Notes: a model not told the origin generated them from the letters alone. A DNA stretch of 64,000 nt from Candidatus Obscuribacterales bacterium (GCA_019747875.1 JAIEQI010000017.1:26663-90662), one strand, 5' to 3'; counted from the stretch's first letter, positions 54,048 to 63,901 are shown. Numbers and translations are program-made.

Positions 54048-55892
54048 TTAGCGTCCGCCTGCCAGGACAGAGTCTTCCTTGTACAGGGATTCAATCAGAG
54101 ATTTGTATTTGACTTTCAGTACATTGCGCTTGATCTTCAACGTGGCTGTCAATTCGCCGTTCTCAACGGACAGCTCGTGCGGAAGGATGGCGAAGTTGCG
54201 CACGCGTTCATAGTCCGCAAGCTGCTTGCAACGCGTATCAATTTCTTTTCTGAGGGTGCCTTTCAATTCATCGGATTCGATCAAATCACTGAATTCTTTG
54301 AAAGCCCAATTCTTTTCACGTGCATATTCGATGGTAGCTTGCTCATCGAGAGTAAAGAGCCCAACCAACGTTTTGCGCTTATCACCAAATACGATGGCTT
54401 GCGAAACAAATGGAATGGTCTTTAAAATTGTTTCGATCTTCTGAGGGGCAATATTTTTGCCAGAGGAATTGACGATCAGGTCTTTTTTACGATCGGTGAT
54501 CTTCAAGTATCCATCGGCATCTATGGTGCCTATATCGCCGGTGTGGAACCAGCCGTCCGCGTCGAATACTTCCGCAGTCATATCATCTGAACGATAGTAG
54601 CCTTTGAAGATTGTCGGACCCCGGAAGAGAACTTCTCCGTCCTCTGCCAGTTTCATTTCAACTGACTTCAACTTGCTGCCAACCGTTCCGAATTTGTTCT
54701 TATGTATGCGGTTGACGTTAGTCGGAGCGGCAGTTTCAGATAGACCATAGCCTTCGAGAACTGAAATACCAATGGCATTGAAGAACTCGATAACTTCGGC
54801 GGTCGCCGGTGCTCCACCACTGACGATCAGGCGAAGACGGGCACCAATACGCTCGCGCAATTTGCTAAGAACGAGCTTCTCAGCCAACCAGAACTTGGCG
54901 CCGAGCAACTGTCGAATAGTTTTTCCTCCGTTTTTGTGGCGCTGGACTTCTTTACCTACAGAAATCGACCACTCGATCAATTTGCGACGGCGCCCAGAAG
55001 CGCCTTGAATACCAGCGTTTACTTTGCTGTATATCTTGTCCAAGATTCGAGGTACGACAAGCATGACGGTGGGCTGTACCTCGCCCATGTTCTTTCCGAC
55101 GTGCTCAATACCTTCGGCATAAGCGCAAGTAGCGCCGGTGAAAATCCAATAATACTCACCGCAAACTCTTTCAAAGACGTGTGAAAGAGGCAAGAACGAC
55201 AAGAATGTGTCTTCGCCGCCGATCGGCAATATTTCAGGCATATCGACGAGCACGCTGAGAATATTATCGTGTGTGAGCATTACACCTTTGGGTGTTCCGG
55301 TCGTTCCGGATGTGTAAATGACGGTCGCAAGATCTTCCCGGTTATTAGAATCCATGCGCTCTTGAATCAGTGTTGGTTTCTCTTGTTGCAATTTCCTTCC
55401 GAGCTGCAACAGTTCTTCCAACCCCATTAACAGATTCGAATCGACACCCAGTTCGGAGATCGATTTGCCTTTGGCCGGTGGTGTCAAAAGAACAATTTTC
55501 TTGACGTGTGAAATCTTTTGGCGCACTGAGAGTACGCGATTAAGTAAGGCTTCGTTATGCACAAAAACTATTTGTGCTTCTGAGTTATTCAGAATGTGCT
55601 CGATATCAGAGCTCGAGCTTGTCGGATAGATAGGGACGGAGACGCCGCCTGCAAGTAAGATAGAGAGGTCGCTTGTCACCCACTGGTAGGACGTCGGCGC
55701 CATCACTGCTGCTTTAGCTGCCGGTTCCAATCCAAGGGCAACCAACCCATAAGCCATTTCTTGCACAAGACGCCCGAGATCCTCCCATGTCATATCTCGA
55801 TAAGGAGCGCGCGCCTCTTTGAAGCGGATAGCGACGCTCGACTGCGATGTCTTGATTCTTTCAACGAAGAGATGGGCTAATGATTGTGGCAC
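54048..55892 (-). CDS. Long-chain acyl-CoA synthetase (AMP-binding)
   Basis: A 614-residue enzyme that adenylates fatty acids and forms acyl-CoA. The AMP-binding motif is VIYTSGTTGTPKGVMLTHDN. Later motifs are GYGLSETAAPTN, DGWFHTGDIG and ITDRKKDLIVNSSGKNI. Length and order match FadD/FAA-type (AMP-dependent) ligases. The start is GTG 55892 after AAGGGGGC. No signal peptide. Confidence 0.93.
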   Translation of the reverse strand: MPQSLAHLFVERIKTSQSSVAIRFKEARAPYRDMTWEDLGRLVQEMAYGLVALGLEPAAKAAVMAPTSYQWVTSDLSILLAGGVSVPIYPTSSSSDIEHILNNSEAQIVFVHNEALLNRVLSVRQKISHVKKIVLLTPPAKGKSISELGVDSNLLMGLEELLQLGRKLQQEKPTLIQERMDSNNREDLATVIYTSGTTGTPKGVMLTHDNILSVLVDMPEILPIGGEDTFLSFLPLSHVFERVCGEYYWIFTGATCAYAEGIEHVGKNMGEVQPTVMLVVPRILDKIYSKVNAGIQGASGRRRKLIEWSISVGKEVQRHKNGGKTIRQLLGAKFWLAEKLVLSKLRERIGARLRLIVSGGAPATAEVIEFFNAIGISVLEGYGLSETAAPTNVNRIHKNKFGTVGSKLKSVEMKLAEDGEVLFRGPTIFKGYYRSDDMTAEVFDADGWFHTGDIGTIDADGYLKITDRKKDLIVNSSGKNIAPQKIETILKTIPFVSQAIVFGDKRKTLVGLFTLDEQATIEYAREKNWAFKEFSDLIESDELKGTLRKEIDTRCKQLADYERVRNFAILPHELSVENGELTATLKIKRNVLKVKYKSLIESLYKEDSVLAGGR

Positions 55893-56051
55893 AAATGCCC
55901 CCTTTGTTTCTATTCAAAAACCTGAGAACTACCAATCCATAGTAATTATAGCCAGTTATCGAGAGGTTCAAAATTTTGCGATTTTCATCCAATCGAAAAA
56001 GCCCGCCAGGACGGAAGAAGCGGATTCGCGAAAATCGTAAAGTGTTTCTTA

Positions 56052-56942
56052 TTATGTTTCAGGGGAACTTAGACAGGTCTTTTTAATTTCGCCTATCTTC
56101 GACTGAATCCAGCTAGCAGAGCGGCTGGCGACCTCATCAACCTGCGGATCAAACATGAGATCGTGCCAAGCTTCATTCATATGAATATGTTCTTTACTTG
56201 GCGCTTGCAATTTAGCAAAGAGCCGCACGTTGACTGCATTGTTGACTATTTTCTCAACGCCGGCAGTGAACATGAGGACAGGCACATTTACCGTCTTTAA
56301 CGAAGCGACGACGGTATTAGAAAGCTTCAATAACTCAGTCAGCATGCGCCCCGGCACGGCCATTTTCTTTATCTCATCATTCGCCAAATACTTGCGCACA
56401 GACAGATCTCGCGTGACCAAATCCATGCTGTAAGGAAGACGAACCTCCTTCAACGGCGCACAAAGTGCCGAAAAGATGGCCTTCAGTTTATACGAAAGGG
56501 TGAAGGTTCCCGGAAAGCCTTCAAATCCCGGAGAGTAAATAACGATGCCATCGACTTGGATTTGCTGGGCAGCAGCCATAACCACCAGAGCCCCCATGCT
56601 GTTACCCATTAAGAAGAATGGGCGATCTCCGGCAAGGCAAATCTGCTTCAGCTCCGCGACCACACCAGTCAGGTCATCGATCCATTCCTTATAAGAGATC
56701 AGAGGCTCGTTTCCTCTTGAACCAAAACCTTTCTGGTCATATGCAAAAACCCGGAAACCGTGGGAAGCCAGCTGGCGAGCCATCGCTTCAAACCAGGCAG
56801 AGTGCGCTCCCAAACCGTGAACCAACAGCACTGTTGCAGTAGCAGTTTTCTCATCTCCCCAGGCTCTGACTTGAAGATCGCCAGCCTTCCCTGGAACCTT
56901 CAAGAATGTACAAGTGGGGGTAAGGTCGATATCGTTGATCAT
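56052..56942 (-). CDS. Alpha/beta hydrolase (monoacylglycerol lipase-like)
   Basis: A 296-residue enzyme. VLLVHGLGAHSAWFEAMARQL has the oxyanion HG, the nucleophile Ser is in LMGNSMGALV, and NEAWHDLMFD has the likely catalytic His with an Asp in the preceding LMFTAGVEK region. It resembles the serine aminopeptidase S33/monoacylglycerol lipase group. Together with the acyl-CoA synthetase next to it, lipid turnover is plausible. Confidence 0.85.
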   Translation of the reverse strand: MINDIDLTPTCTFLKVPGKAGDLQVRAWGDEKTATATVLLVHGLGAHSAWFEAMARQLASHGFRVFAYDQKGFGSRGNEPLISYKEWIDDLTGVVAELKQICLAGDRPFFLMGNSMGALVVMAAAQQIQVDGIVIYSPGFEGFPGTFTLSYKLKAIFSALCAPLKEVRLPYSMDLVTRDLSVRKYLANDEIKKMAVPGRMLTELLKLSNTVVASLKTVNVPVLMFTAGVEKIVNNAVNVRLFAKLQAPSKEHIHMNEAWHDLMFDPQVDEVASRSASWIQSKIGEIKKTCLSSPET

Positions 56943-57146
56943 TTCTCAACATTAGCATATGCAATTGCCTGGTATGCTCAAATAAGAATGTGCCTGCCAT
57001 AATCGTATTTAAGGGGCGCATTTGTAAACCTATCGCCTGAGGAAACAGCAATAGCCGAGGAAACACAAATCGAACGCGAATCCGGCACGCGCTCAAAGCT
57101 GGCGGAAAAGCAAGGAGCTGGTAAGAGCTTTGCCTGGTTTTTCGTC

Positions 57147-58583
57147 ATGGCTGCCGTCCTTTTAATTGGAGGCGGCATCTTTTATGTTTCTCAGCTACCG
57201 GCAACACCGCTGCAACAAGCAGAGGCTCTCATAAAATCGAACAGACCAGCTGCAGCGCTTCCGATTCTTGAAACACTGGCGAAAAGTTCGCCTGCCGATC
57301 ACAGTTATCTTCCCTTTCTAGCCCAGTGTTATCTGCAAACAGACCGATTGGCCGAAGGGCGCACCGCCCTTGATACTGCCATCCGCTGCAAACTGCCGCC
57401 TACAAAAATCATTCCGGTGGTTGTTAGCTTCAGCAAGTATTACCGCCAACGCAGCGACTTTGCAGAGGCAGAACGCTTGCTGACATCGGCACAGAGCGTA
57501 ATTCCAGGCAGTTCGTTCGAGACTGAGCGAAGGGACGTCTATCGCGAGTGGGCTGAGTCCGACGCCCAAAACAACAAAATTGCCGAGGCAATAACTCACC
57601 TCGAAGCTTATATCGGTCCTGATGGAAGCAGCGATCCGCAAGTTGCGCATCGACTGGCAGAGTTGTACAGGCAACAGGCAGCTATTGAAGAAATGCAAAA
57701 TGGCGATGACAAAAAAGCGATTTCCCTGCTTGAAAAAAGTTTGGCTGTTGCCGATGAGCCAGCAAGCAGAATGGCTTTGGCTAACCTTTACGGCAAGAAT
57801 AACGACACAGCCAAAGCAATAGAGAATCTCCGCGAGGTTTGCAAGAACGACCCCAACAATCTTGAGGCTCGCCACAGACTTGTTGATCTATGCATAAAGA
57901 CAGGTGATTACAAAGCTGCTCAAGAAGCCGCTCTTGAGCTGTCGGAACGGGAGCGCAGTATAGAGAACTATCAAACTCTAGCAAGTTTGTATTTGAAATC
58001 CAGCAATTTTGCCGGAGCCGTGCACGCCCTTGAAGAGGCGACAAGCCTGGCGCCCAAGGACCTTGCCTTGCTTGAGAAATTGCACACCGCATTGCATGAT
58101 TGGGCCTCGGATCTTGTGAAAAGCGGAAAGATGGACGATGCACAGTCAATCAAAGGTCGGGCTGAACGGGTCGCCGAAAATATCAAGCTCATCGAGAAGG
58201 AGTTGAATCCGGATGAGAATAAATCGGCAGAACCCAGCAAGACCGCCTCTGGCGACGGACCGCCCCTCAGCTTGACGGCTTCCCGCATATGGCTGTCGAA
58301 AGGCAGTTTGACACCGGAAGGCGAAATCAAGGTAAAGAACTCAAGTGAAGAACCGGTTACAGATCTCACCCTTACCGTTGCCTTTTACGACCATACTTCC
58401 AAACGACGCACAGGTTCGGTGGCTGTTGCAGCAGCCAATGAAAGCCATCCGATTCTGCCAGGTCAAAGCCGCAGTTTCTATTTTTCATCACCTAATATCG
58501 TCAAAGCCGAGCACCAGCTTTCGGTTCTCATTTACTGGAAGGGCAAACTAATTCGCGAACTTCCGGTAGTGAAGGAGCGCTAA
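57147..58583 (+). CDS. Membrane-anchored TPR protein
   Basis: A 478-residue protein from ATG 57147, with one membrane helix at the very start (AAVLLIGGGIFYVS). TPR repeats run from about 20 to 330 (AEALIKSNRPAAALPILETLAKS; IEEMQNGDDKKAISLLEKSL and so on). A C-terminal beta domain (about 370-478) resembles FxLYD. The same frame stays open upstream to 57003 with convincing coding content (cytosolic, EETAIAEETQIERE) but no ATG/GTG/TTG, so the true start is unresolved. ATG 57147 has no ribosome binding site. Confidence 0.75.
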   Translation: MAAVLLIGGGIFYVSQLPATPLQQAEALIKSNRPAAALPILETLAKSSPADHSYLPFLAQCYLQTDRLAEGRTALDTAIRCKLPPTKIIPVVVSFSKYYRQRSDFAEAERLLTSAQSVIPGSSFETERRDVYREWAESDAQNNKIAEAITHLEAYIGPDGSSDPQVAHRLAELYRQQAAIEEMQNGDDKKAISLLEKSLAVADEPASRMALANLYGKNNDTAKAIENLREVCKNDPNNLEARHRLVDLCIKTGDYKAAQEAALELSERERSIENYQTLASLYLKSSNFAGAVHALEEATSLAPKDLALLEKLHTALHDWASDLVKSGKMDDAQSIKGRAERVAENIKLIEKELNPDENKSAEPSKTASGDGPPLSLTASRIWLSKGSLTPEGEIKVKNSSEEPVTDLTLTVAFYDHTSKRRTGSVAVAAANESHPILPGQSRSFYFSSPNIVKAEHQLSVLIYWKGKLIRELPVVKER

Positions 58584-58642
58584 ATGCGCCGACGAGTGCT
58601 AGACTGCTAGATCGCAAGCATACACCGCCGCCAAGAGCACTG

Positions 58643-59167
58643 ATGGACCCGAATTCCCAGCCGTTAGAAGAACAGCCGGAGCCGGCAACGCCGCCAGCTC
58701 CAACTTGTAGGCACGAATTTGTGCGCATCTACCAGCGCAAGCTGAAGGGTTTAGAGCGCAGACTCGTGGCGACTAAAGCCTATCTGCCCGTCGGCTTCAA
58801 AATGACGGATTTTGGGCATTTGAGCGAAGGCAGCTACTGCTTCTGCACAAAATGCCGGGCTCGCCTCTTCCCGAAGCGCACAGCAGCTGAAAAGGCTGCA
58901 GCTCGGCAGGCGTCCTTAGTAAAACAAGCACTGGCAGAGGAGGCTATGCGAGCAACGGAGGCGGACGACACTATCGAAGATGGAGCCGATCTTCTTGACG
59001 CAGTACTAGCAGCAGGTGTTGAAGACGATGGTGAAAAGGCTGAGGAAAGCACAAAATCTGCCGAAACTTCCGCATCAATCAGTGTGGATGAACTGGAAAT
59101 AGATGCCCTGGAGCTAGAGGAAATCAGCGAAAGCAGCGAAATCGAAGAAAGCGACGAGGAGGCCTAA
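58643..59167 (+). CDS. Hypothetical protein with Cys cluster and acidic tail
   Basis: A 174-residue protein. A CRHEF and CFCTKCRARLF pair (about 22 and 69) could form a zinc site. The last 75 residues are very acidic (DDTIEDGADLL; ELEIDALELEEISESSEIEESDEEA, position only). No family. It follows the TPR gene closely and reads the same way. Confidence 0.65.
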   Translation: MDPNSQPLEEQPEPATPPAPTCRHEFVRIYQRKLKGLERRLVATKAYLPVGFKMTDFGHLSEGSYCFCTKCRARLFPKRTAAEKAAARQASLVKQALAEEAMRATEADDTIEDGADLLDAVLAAGVEDDGEKAEESTKSAETSASISVDELEIDALELEEISESSEIEESDEEA

Positions 59168-59193
59168 CGGCGCCGCCTGAGGGAGGATTATTG

Positions 59194-59337
59194 ATGAAAA
59201 TTACACAAGTCGGGCACATCTTGAGCAAACTTTTCCTGGCGTTTATGGCCTTCCCGCCGATTTACATCGTGGTTAAGTATTTGCGCTGGTGCAATCGGCT
59301 AGAGAAAGAATCCGAAGAACGGGCAGATAATGAATAG
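59194..59337 (+). CDS. 47-residue single-pass membrane protein
   Basis: A short gene with a strong GGGAGGA ribosome binding site before ATG 59194. It reads MKITQVGHILSKLFLAFMAF followed by PPIYIVVKYLRWCNRL and an acidic end. One membrane helix. It lies in a run of same-strand genes for membrane proteins (57147-59966). Confidence 0.6.
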   Translation: MKITQVGHILSKLFLAFMAFPPIYIVVKYLRWCNRLEKESEERADNE

Positions 59338-59390
59338 CAGACCCGGAGAGTCAAGAGTATTGACTCAAAGGCTTACTAGAACAATTAGCA

Positions 59391-59966
59391 ATGTCGCGCT
59401 ATCTCGCTAGAATACTGAGAGCAATAATTGTCGCCGTCCTTGGCGTCGGTGGCGGTGCTGGTCTGCTAATTTTCATAGCTATGGTCGTGCTTCGTTCAGA
59501 CCAGTTTTCCGCAATCGATGTGGCACTGCAGACAGCGCTCGTAATTGGACTGTCTTTCGGGTGCTTTATAGCAACCGTGCTCTTGCTTACAGATCTGACC
59601 ATGCGCTTGTTTGTGTCTCAAGGAAAGTATGAGGAAATCTGGGAGTTGAACCAAACGCGCGTTTTGGAACTCGAGGGATCGCTACGCGAGGTAAGGCGAC
59701 TCTGCCGGGAAGCACTGCTAGTGGTGCCCAATATCAAGTCCGTTTCGGAAGAGGAAGACTCTCCCAACTTAATGGCGTCTACAGGTGCGAGCTGGCGTTC
59801 GCCAGGGGAGCGCTTGCAGATCAGTATCGAATCAGCCGGTGACAACAAATGGAAGATTCGCTGCAATAGTCAGTGTGCCCAGCAAAACATCGCATTTGAC
59901 TACGCGAAAAACTACGAAAACGTTGAATCGTTTTTGAAACGAATGAGTGTATTATCAAAAGGCTAG
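59391..59966 (+). CDS. Hypothetical two-helix membrane protein
   Basis: A 191-residue protein with two N-terminal membrane helices (IIVAVLGVGGGAGLLIFIAM and ALVIGLSFGCFIATVLLLT), a coiled coil (about 80-110; WELNQTRVLELEGSLREVRRL), and a soluble alpha/beta end. No family. The ribosome binding site is weak. Confidence 0.65.
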   Translation: MSRYLARILRAIIVAVLGVGGGAGLLIFIAMVVLRSDQFSAIDVALQTALVIGLSFGCFIATVLLLTDLTMRLFVSQGKYEEIWELNQTRVLELEGSLREVRRLCREALLVVPNIKSVSEEEDSPNLMASTGASWRSPGERLQISIESAGDNKWKIRCNSQCAQQNIAFDYAKNYENVESFLKRMSVLSKG

Positions 59967-60032
59967 TTGCAGAAAGTTGCAAGCTGGGACCGCCGACATA
60001 GTTAACATCGATTCGCTCTTTCCGCGATGCAC

Positions 60033-60085
60033 GGCATCGCCCCTATGCTTACAATATCAGCATTTCCGTCTGTAGGGGCGACGCC
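60033..60085. repeat. Inverted repeat of the GCGACGC family
   Basis: GGCATCGCCCCTA (60033-60045) and TAGGGGCGACGCC (60073-60085) pair at 12 of 13 positions around a 27-base loop. TAGGGGCGACGC relates it to the palindrome at 53968. Confidence 0.65.
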
Positions 60086-60145
60086 ATGCGTGGCCCGCCT
60101 CAAGAGCGATGCGCGAAGGTGAATCCTTCTCAAACGAGTTCGCCC

Positions 60146-61159
60146 TCACACTAAACTTCTAGCAACTCTGGTATGACGCAACCTCCAGATCGCCTGATCG
60201 GTCAAGAAGTGATGGAGTCCGACCAATGCAAATACAGTAGCGAAGCCGAGATTATATTCAATCCCTGCAAGACGCAAAACCTGCGGCACTCCAATATAAA
60301 TGGCCACTGCAATTAGCAGCAAACTCAGGTAATAGTTCAAGACTTCATTCGACATTTCAGATCCGCCGTTACGTATGTCGAAATTCCTTTCTCTAAGATA
60401 CTGAGAAACCGTCACTGCCAAATATTGCGAGCCATGGTAGAACGCAGGTAAATAAAACCAGAAGAGTCCCTGCAACTTAGACTGCAGACAAAACGCGGTG
60501 ACAACTGTGAGCAGAATCAGCATCACCGGCAATGGCGGTATCTTAGACTCAAAAATAGCCTTGTACATTACGGCGAAGATGAGCAAGAGACCGTAAATGC
60601 AAACAGTGAGTTGGGCAATGTCCATGAATACGCTTGACAGGGGCGGCCACGCCGGAAGCTCAAGCCCAAGGAAACTCATCGATTGCGATGTTGACGTCAG
60701 CAGCTGGGAAACAATCACCTTAGCAGCTACGGCATACAAAAAGAGGCGGAGAGTTATTCTGTCAAAACCGCTCGGAGAATAGTTCCACTTGTAGTAGTAA
60801 AGCAAAATGATTCCATATGTCTGGGCCAGAAAATGATAAATCAACCACAACAGATAAGCCTTCAGCAGCGAGCCAAGAAACATCGGAATCGCCAGAGCAG
60901 CAGCGGAAATTGGAATGGCAAGCAAGGGAAGCCAAACCGTATACAAAGCATTTGCTTTTATCGTTTCCAAGCTCCCATAAATTTTGCGAAGCGTAGCAGC
61001 AATGTGCGTCTCCGAAAATAGGTGAGCGGCAATGGCTATCTTTGCGATGGAATCCTCGTAGCCTGCTAACTGCGATGCAAGCGCAAGAAACCAAACCATT
61101 CCACCGCAGACAAACAGCACATCAATCCACGAATTGATTATCCACTTATTCGGATTCAT
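60146..61159 (-). CDS. Multi-pass membrane protein with conserved-looking His residues
   Basis: A 337-residue protein with about eight membrane helices. Histidines lie at membrane ends (AAHLFSETHIAA, LIYHFLAQTYG, AFYHGSQYLAV, GLHHFLTDQAIWR), a layout like membrane di-iron enzymes or Brp/Blh-type oxygenases. This is layout only. No family is assigned. It lies 13 bases after the gene 61173-61565, so the two are likely one operon. Confidence 0.75.
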   Translation of the reverse strand: MNPNKWIINSWIDVLFVCGGMVWFLALASQLAGYEDSIAKIAIAAHLFSETHIAATLRKIYGSLETIKANALYTVWLPLLAIPISAAALAIPMFLGSLLKAYLLWLIYHFLAQTYGIILLYYYKWNYSPSGFDRITLRLFLYAVAAKVIVSQLLTSTSQSMSFLGLELPAWPPLSSVFMDIAQLTVCIYGLLLIFAVMYKAIFESKIPPLPVMLILLTVVTAFCLQSKLQGLFWFYLPAFYHGSQYLAVTVSQYLRERNFDIRNGGSEMSNEVLNYYLSLLLIAVAIYIGVPQVLRLAGIEYNLGFATVFALVGLHHFLTDQAIWRLRHTRVARSLV

Positions 61160-61172
61160 TGACAGCTTAAGA

Positions 61173-61565
61173 TCAGCGCGAGAGGTTTCTCAGTTGCGAA
61201 ATCGGTACCAGGGTTCCGCAGGCCATGCTTCCCATAAAAAAAAACAACATCATGATGGTAGCAATGATGGCGGCCACTCGCAGAACGGGCGAGCTGCTCT
61301 TAACAGGTCGGCAAACTGGAAGACTTTTAGTTTTTTGCGATATCCGAGCGCTCTCGAAAGTAACGGATGCGCTAGCAAGGGGTCCAGTCAATTTCAATTT
61401 TCCGAAATCGAACTCGGAAAGATCTTCAACTGCACTCAATTGAGCAAAAACAGTTTCACTGTCCATTTTGTCTATGCAAGTAGAAAATTTCTCCGCTGTA
61501 TACGCGGAATTGTTCGAAGTCGCAGTTTCCTCGTCCTCGCGACACAATATTGCTGAGCTGGCCAT
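61173..61565 (-). CDS. Small C-terminally anchored membrane protein
   Basis: A 130-residue protein taking ATG 61565 (MASSAILCREDEE) after GAGGTG. The N-terminal 95 residues are soluble, and one helix near the end (VAAIIATIMMLFFFMGSMACG) would anchor it. No family. First gene of a pair with the membrane protein downstream. Confidence 0.6.
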   Translation of the reverse strand: MASSAILCREDEETATSNNSAYTAEKFSTCIDKMDSETVFAQLSAVEDLSEFDFGKLKLTGPLASASVTFESARISQKTKSLPVCRPVKSSSPVLRVAAIIATIMMLFFFMGSMACGTLVPISQLRNLSR

Positions 61566-61843
61566 ACTACACCTCACGGACCCCTACAGCTCCATGATGC
61601 CATCGATAGGCTGCAGAGCGCATGCTCCTGCGCCCATGATCAATTAGGGTTTTTCCTAATTCGAATGGATTTTATTTTGCTAGGAAAACTCTCAAATGAG
61701 GCGCCCGGCTCGACTGAAGTTATTAGACTGGCGCGAATCACACTCTTGCAGTCAATCGATGCTGACTTTCTTTGACCAGTAATCAGGCTGCACGCGGGTA
61801 TAGAACGAGGAGAATCAATCAGTTTCCGGAATCCCAGTATTCG

Positions 61844-63790
61844 ATGAATGTCATAAATAACTTCGATAGCGAAACTCTGATTGATGAAAGATATAAGATT
61901 GACACACTTCTTGGATCGGGCAGAAGTGGCGCCGTCTACTGCGCTCGCGACATGCACCTTGAGCGATTGGTCGGTCTGAAATTCCTGAACTTGGACGCGA
62001 CAGATGACGCGAGCGTTGCGATTAAGCGATTTGAGATGGAGGCCAAAGCTCTTCATCTGCTGGATCATCCGAACATAGTTAAGGTCTTCAGATATGGTGT
62101 GTTTAAAGGAGCAACGCCTTATCTGGCGCTTGAGTTCATTGAAGGACATAGTCTTCGCCAAGAACTCAATGAAAGAGGAAAGCTGCACGGAAAAGACATT
62201 GTTGAAATTGCGAAATGCGTCTGCTCAGCGATGGAGTACGCGCACAAGCAAAACATCATTCATCGAGATCTCAAACCAGAGAACATCGTTTTACTTAGAA
62301 AATCCAGAAAGGAGAATTCTGGTGCAGAAAGCGATGAGGCAAACGACTCGCAAATTTATGCAAAAGTTGTCGATTTCGGGTTGTGCAAGCTTTCCGATGG
62401 GAAAACAGACAGCACGAATCTGACTCGCAACGGCTTTCTCACCGGCACACCAGCATACATGGCACCGGAACAATGCATGGGCAAGGCAGCTGATCAGCGT
62501 GCAGACATCTACGCCTTTTGCTGCGTACTCTTTGAGATGCTTACAGGTAAGCCACCCTTTGAAGCAGCAACGGCAGCTGAACTTCTCTACAAGCAGATCA
62601 ATGAACAGCCACCAGTGTTTGCCAAAGAAACTCCACGCAGAAATTCGTTAGAGTCGAACGCCGAACGCATTTTGTTGAGCATAATAGAGCGCGGATTGCA
62701 GAAAGATCCCAACTTGCGTTTCCAAAGCTTTGAAGAACTGAAGCAGCAGTTGAACAAAGTAGATTGCAGTGAGCTCGATAAGCATCGCTCCAACAGGTCG
62801 AACAAGCTGCCGCCTAGCACTTTCAAAAAGACTGCGGCAATTTTCACTAGCGTCACAGTGTTAGCAATCGGTGCCTCGACATTACTTTGTGCGACTTTAT
62901 TCAAAGACGAACTAAATCTTCGAGTTGTTAGCCTTAAGCAGGACGTTCTTTCCGAGGAACAATCAATCAAATCTTTGCCCACGGAAGTGGAAAAACTTTT
63001 GCAGAGCGGGAATTCAGATTTGGCATTAAGGATAGTAAAAGCTAGCACGCAATCATCCAAATTCAGCACGTGGAATCCGAAATCGCAAATCGCACTTTTG
63101 CAGCGGTATTTCACGATCTATCGCAATAGCGGCAACGAGAAGCAAGCTCTCGCCATTTCAATAGAGATCTTAAGCCGAGCACTCAGACAGCTACCCTCCG
63201 GTGATACCTACATGACAGCGCAACCAGCTCCGGACTTGATCAAGTTGATCAACGAGCATTGTGCTTACATCAAGAATACAGATCTCGATCACGACACCCT
63301 GAAGCGTGTGTCCAAAGGACTTGAAGAGCTTGTATCCGTTTTCCCGAAGCGAGCGCCGGAGTATGTTTTCGCGCCCGCACTACTTCGTTGCGAACTAGCT
63401 GACAAACTTATTCGTCCAAACTCATGGAACGACAAGATGCGTGTGATTAGATACTACGACTACTTGATTGACGTCATCGCCGGTTCCAAGAAATTGGCGC
63501 CACACACAATTGGCGCCGCAAATCGCATTATTCAACTAGGCGAGGAGCCAAACAACGACAACTTTCAAGATAGAGCGCAGCTCCTGAGAGAGGTCTTCCT
63601 GACGAGAATTGTTCTACTCAACTATTACTGCACAATCAAAGATCGTAAGAATGCTGACAAGGCACTGAGAAAAGTCGAAGAGCAAGAACAGTACATCACG
63701 CTCTCCCACAGAATCGCCGATGAAATCTACAAGTCAAAAGAGGCATATTCGAAGGCTTTCGGTAACAAAGCTGTGCAGGGCTTTCGCTAG
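61844..63790 (+). CDS. Membrane Ser/Thr protein kinase
   Basis: A 648-residue Hanks-type kinase with ATG 61844; a TTG at 61772 would add 24 residues, and the good GAGGAGA lies between them. The kinase domain (about 15-285) has LGSGRSGAVY, the Lys in LVGLKFLN, HRDLKPEN, the DFG in VVDFGLCKL, and AYMAPEQCMG. One membrane helix lies at about 346-368 (IFTSVTVLAIGASTLLC). The outer 270 residues are helical (likely TPR-like). All catalytic residues are present. Confidence 0.9.
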   Translation: MNVINNFDSETLIDERYKIDTLLGSGRSGAVYCARDMHLERLVGLKFLNLDATDDASVAIKRFEMEAKALHLLDHPNIVKVFRYGVFKGATPYLALEFIEGHSLRQELNERGKLHGKDIVEIAKCVCSAMEYAHKQNIIHRDLKPENIVLLRKSRKENSGAESDEANDSQIYAKVVDFGLCKLSDGKTDSTNLTRNGFLTGTPAYMAPEQCMGKAADQRADIYAFCCVLFEMLTGKPPFEAATAAELLYKQINEQPPVFAKETPRRNSLESNAERILLSIIERGLQKDPNLRFQSFEELKQQLNKVDCSELDKHRSNRSNKLPPSTFKKTAAIFTSVTVLAIGASTLLCATLFKDELNLRVVSLKQDVLSEEQSIKSLPTEVEKLLQSGNSDLALRIVKASTQSSKFSTWNPKSQIALLQRYFTIYRNSGNEKQALAISIEILSRALRQLPSGDTYMTAQPAPDLIKLINEHCAYIKNTDLDHDTLKRVSKGLEELVSVFPKRAPEYVFAPALLRCELADKLIRPNSWNDKMRVIRYYDYLIDVIAGSKKLAPHTIGAANRIIQLGEEPNNDNFQDRAQLLREVFLTRIVLLNYYCTIKDRKNADKALRKVEEQEQYITLSHRIADEIYKSKEAYSKAFGNKAVQGFR

Positions 63791-63846
63791 TTCGAATTGC
63801 TCTCGATTGGAACTAGAATTTCGATCTAAGGGGCGATTGCATAAGA

Positions 63847-63895
63847 GCGGACAAGATGTCCGCTACCCATACTTATAGGCGGACGGGACGTCCGC
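63847..63895. repeat. Two-hairpin dispersed repeat, copy 2 (opposite orientation)
   Basis: GCGGAC-AAGAT-GTCCGC (63847-63863) and GCGGAC-GGGAC-GTCCGC (63879-63895), the reverse complement of 21727-21775, with shared flanks (for example GCTCCATAC). Confidence 0.85.
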
Positions 63896-63901
63896 GCTCC
63901 A

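Noticed and set aside
61640..62188. 182-codon minus-strand frame over the kinase start
   Set aside because: It is the shadow of the conserved kinase domain on the plus strand.
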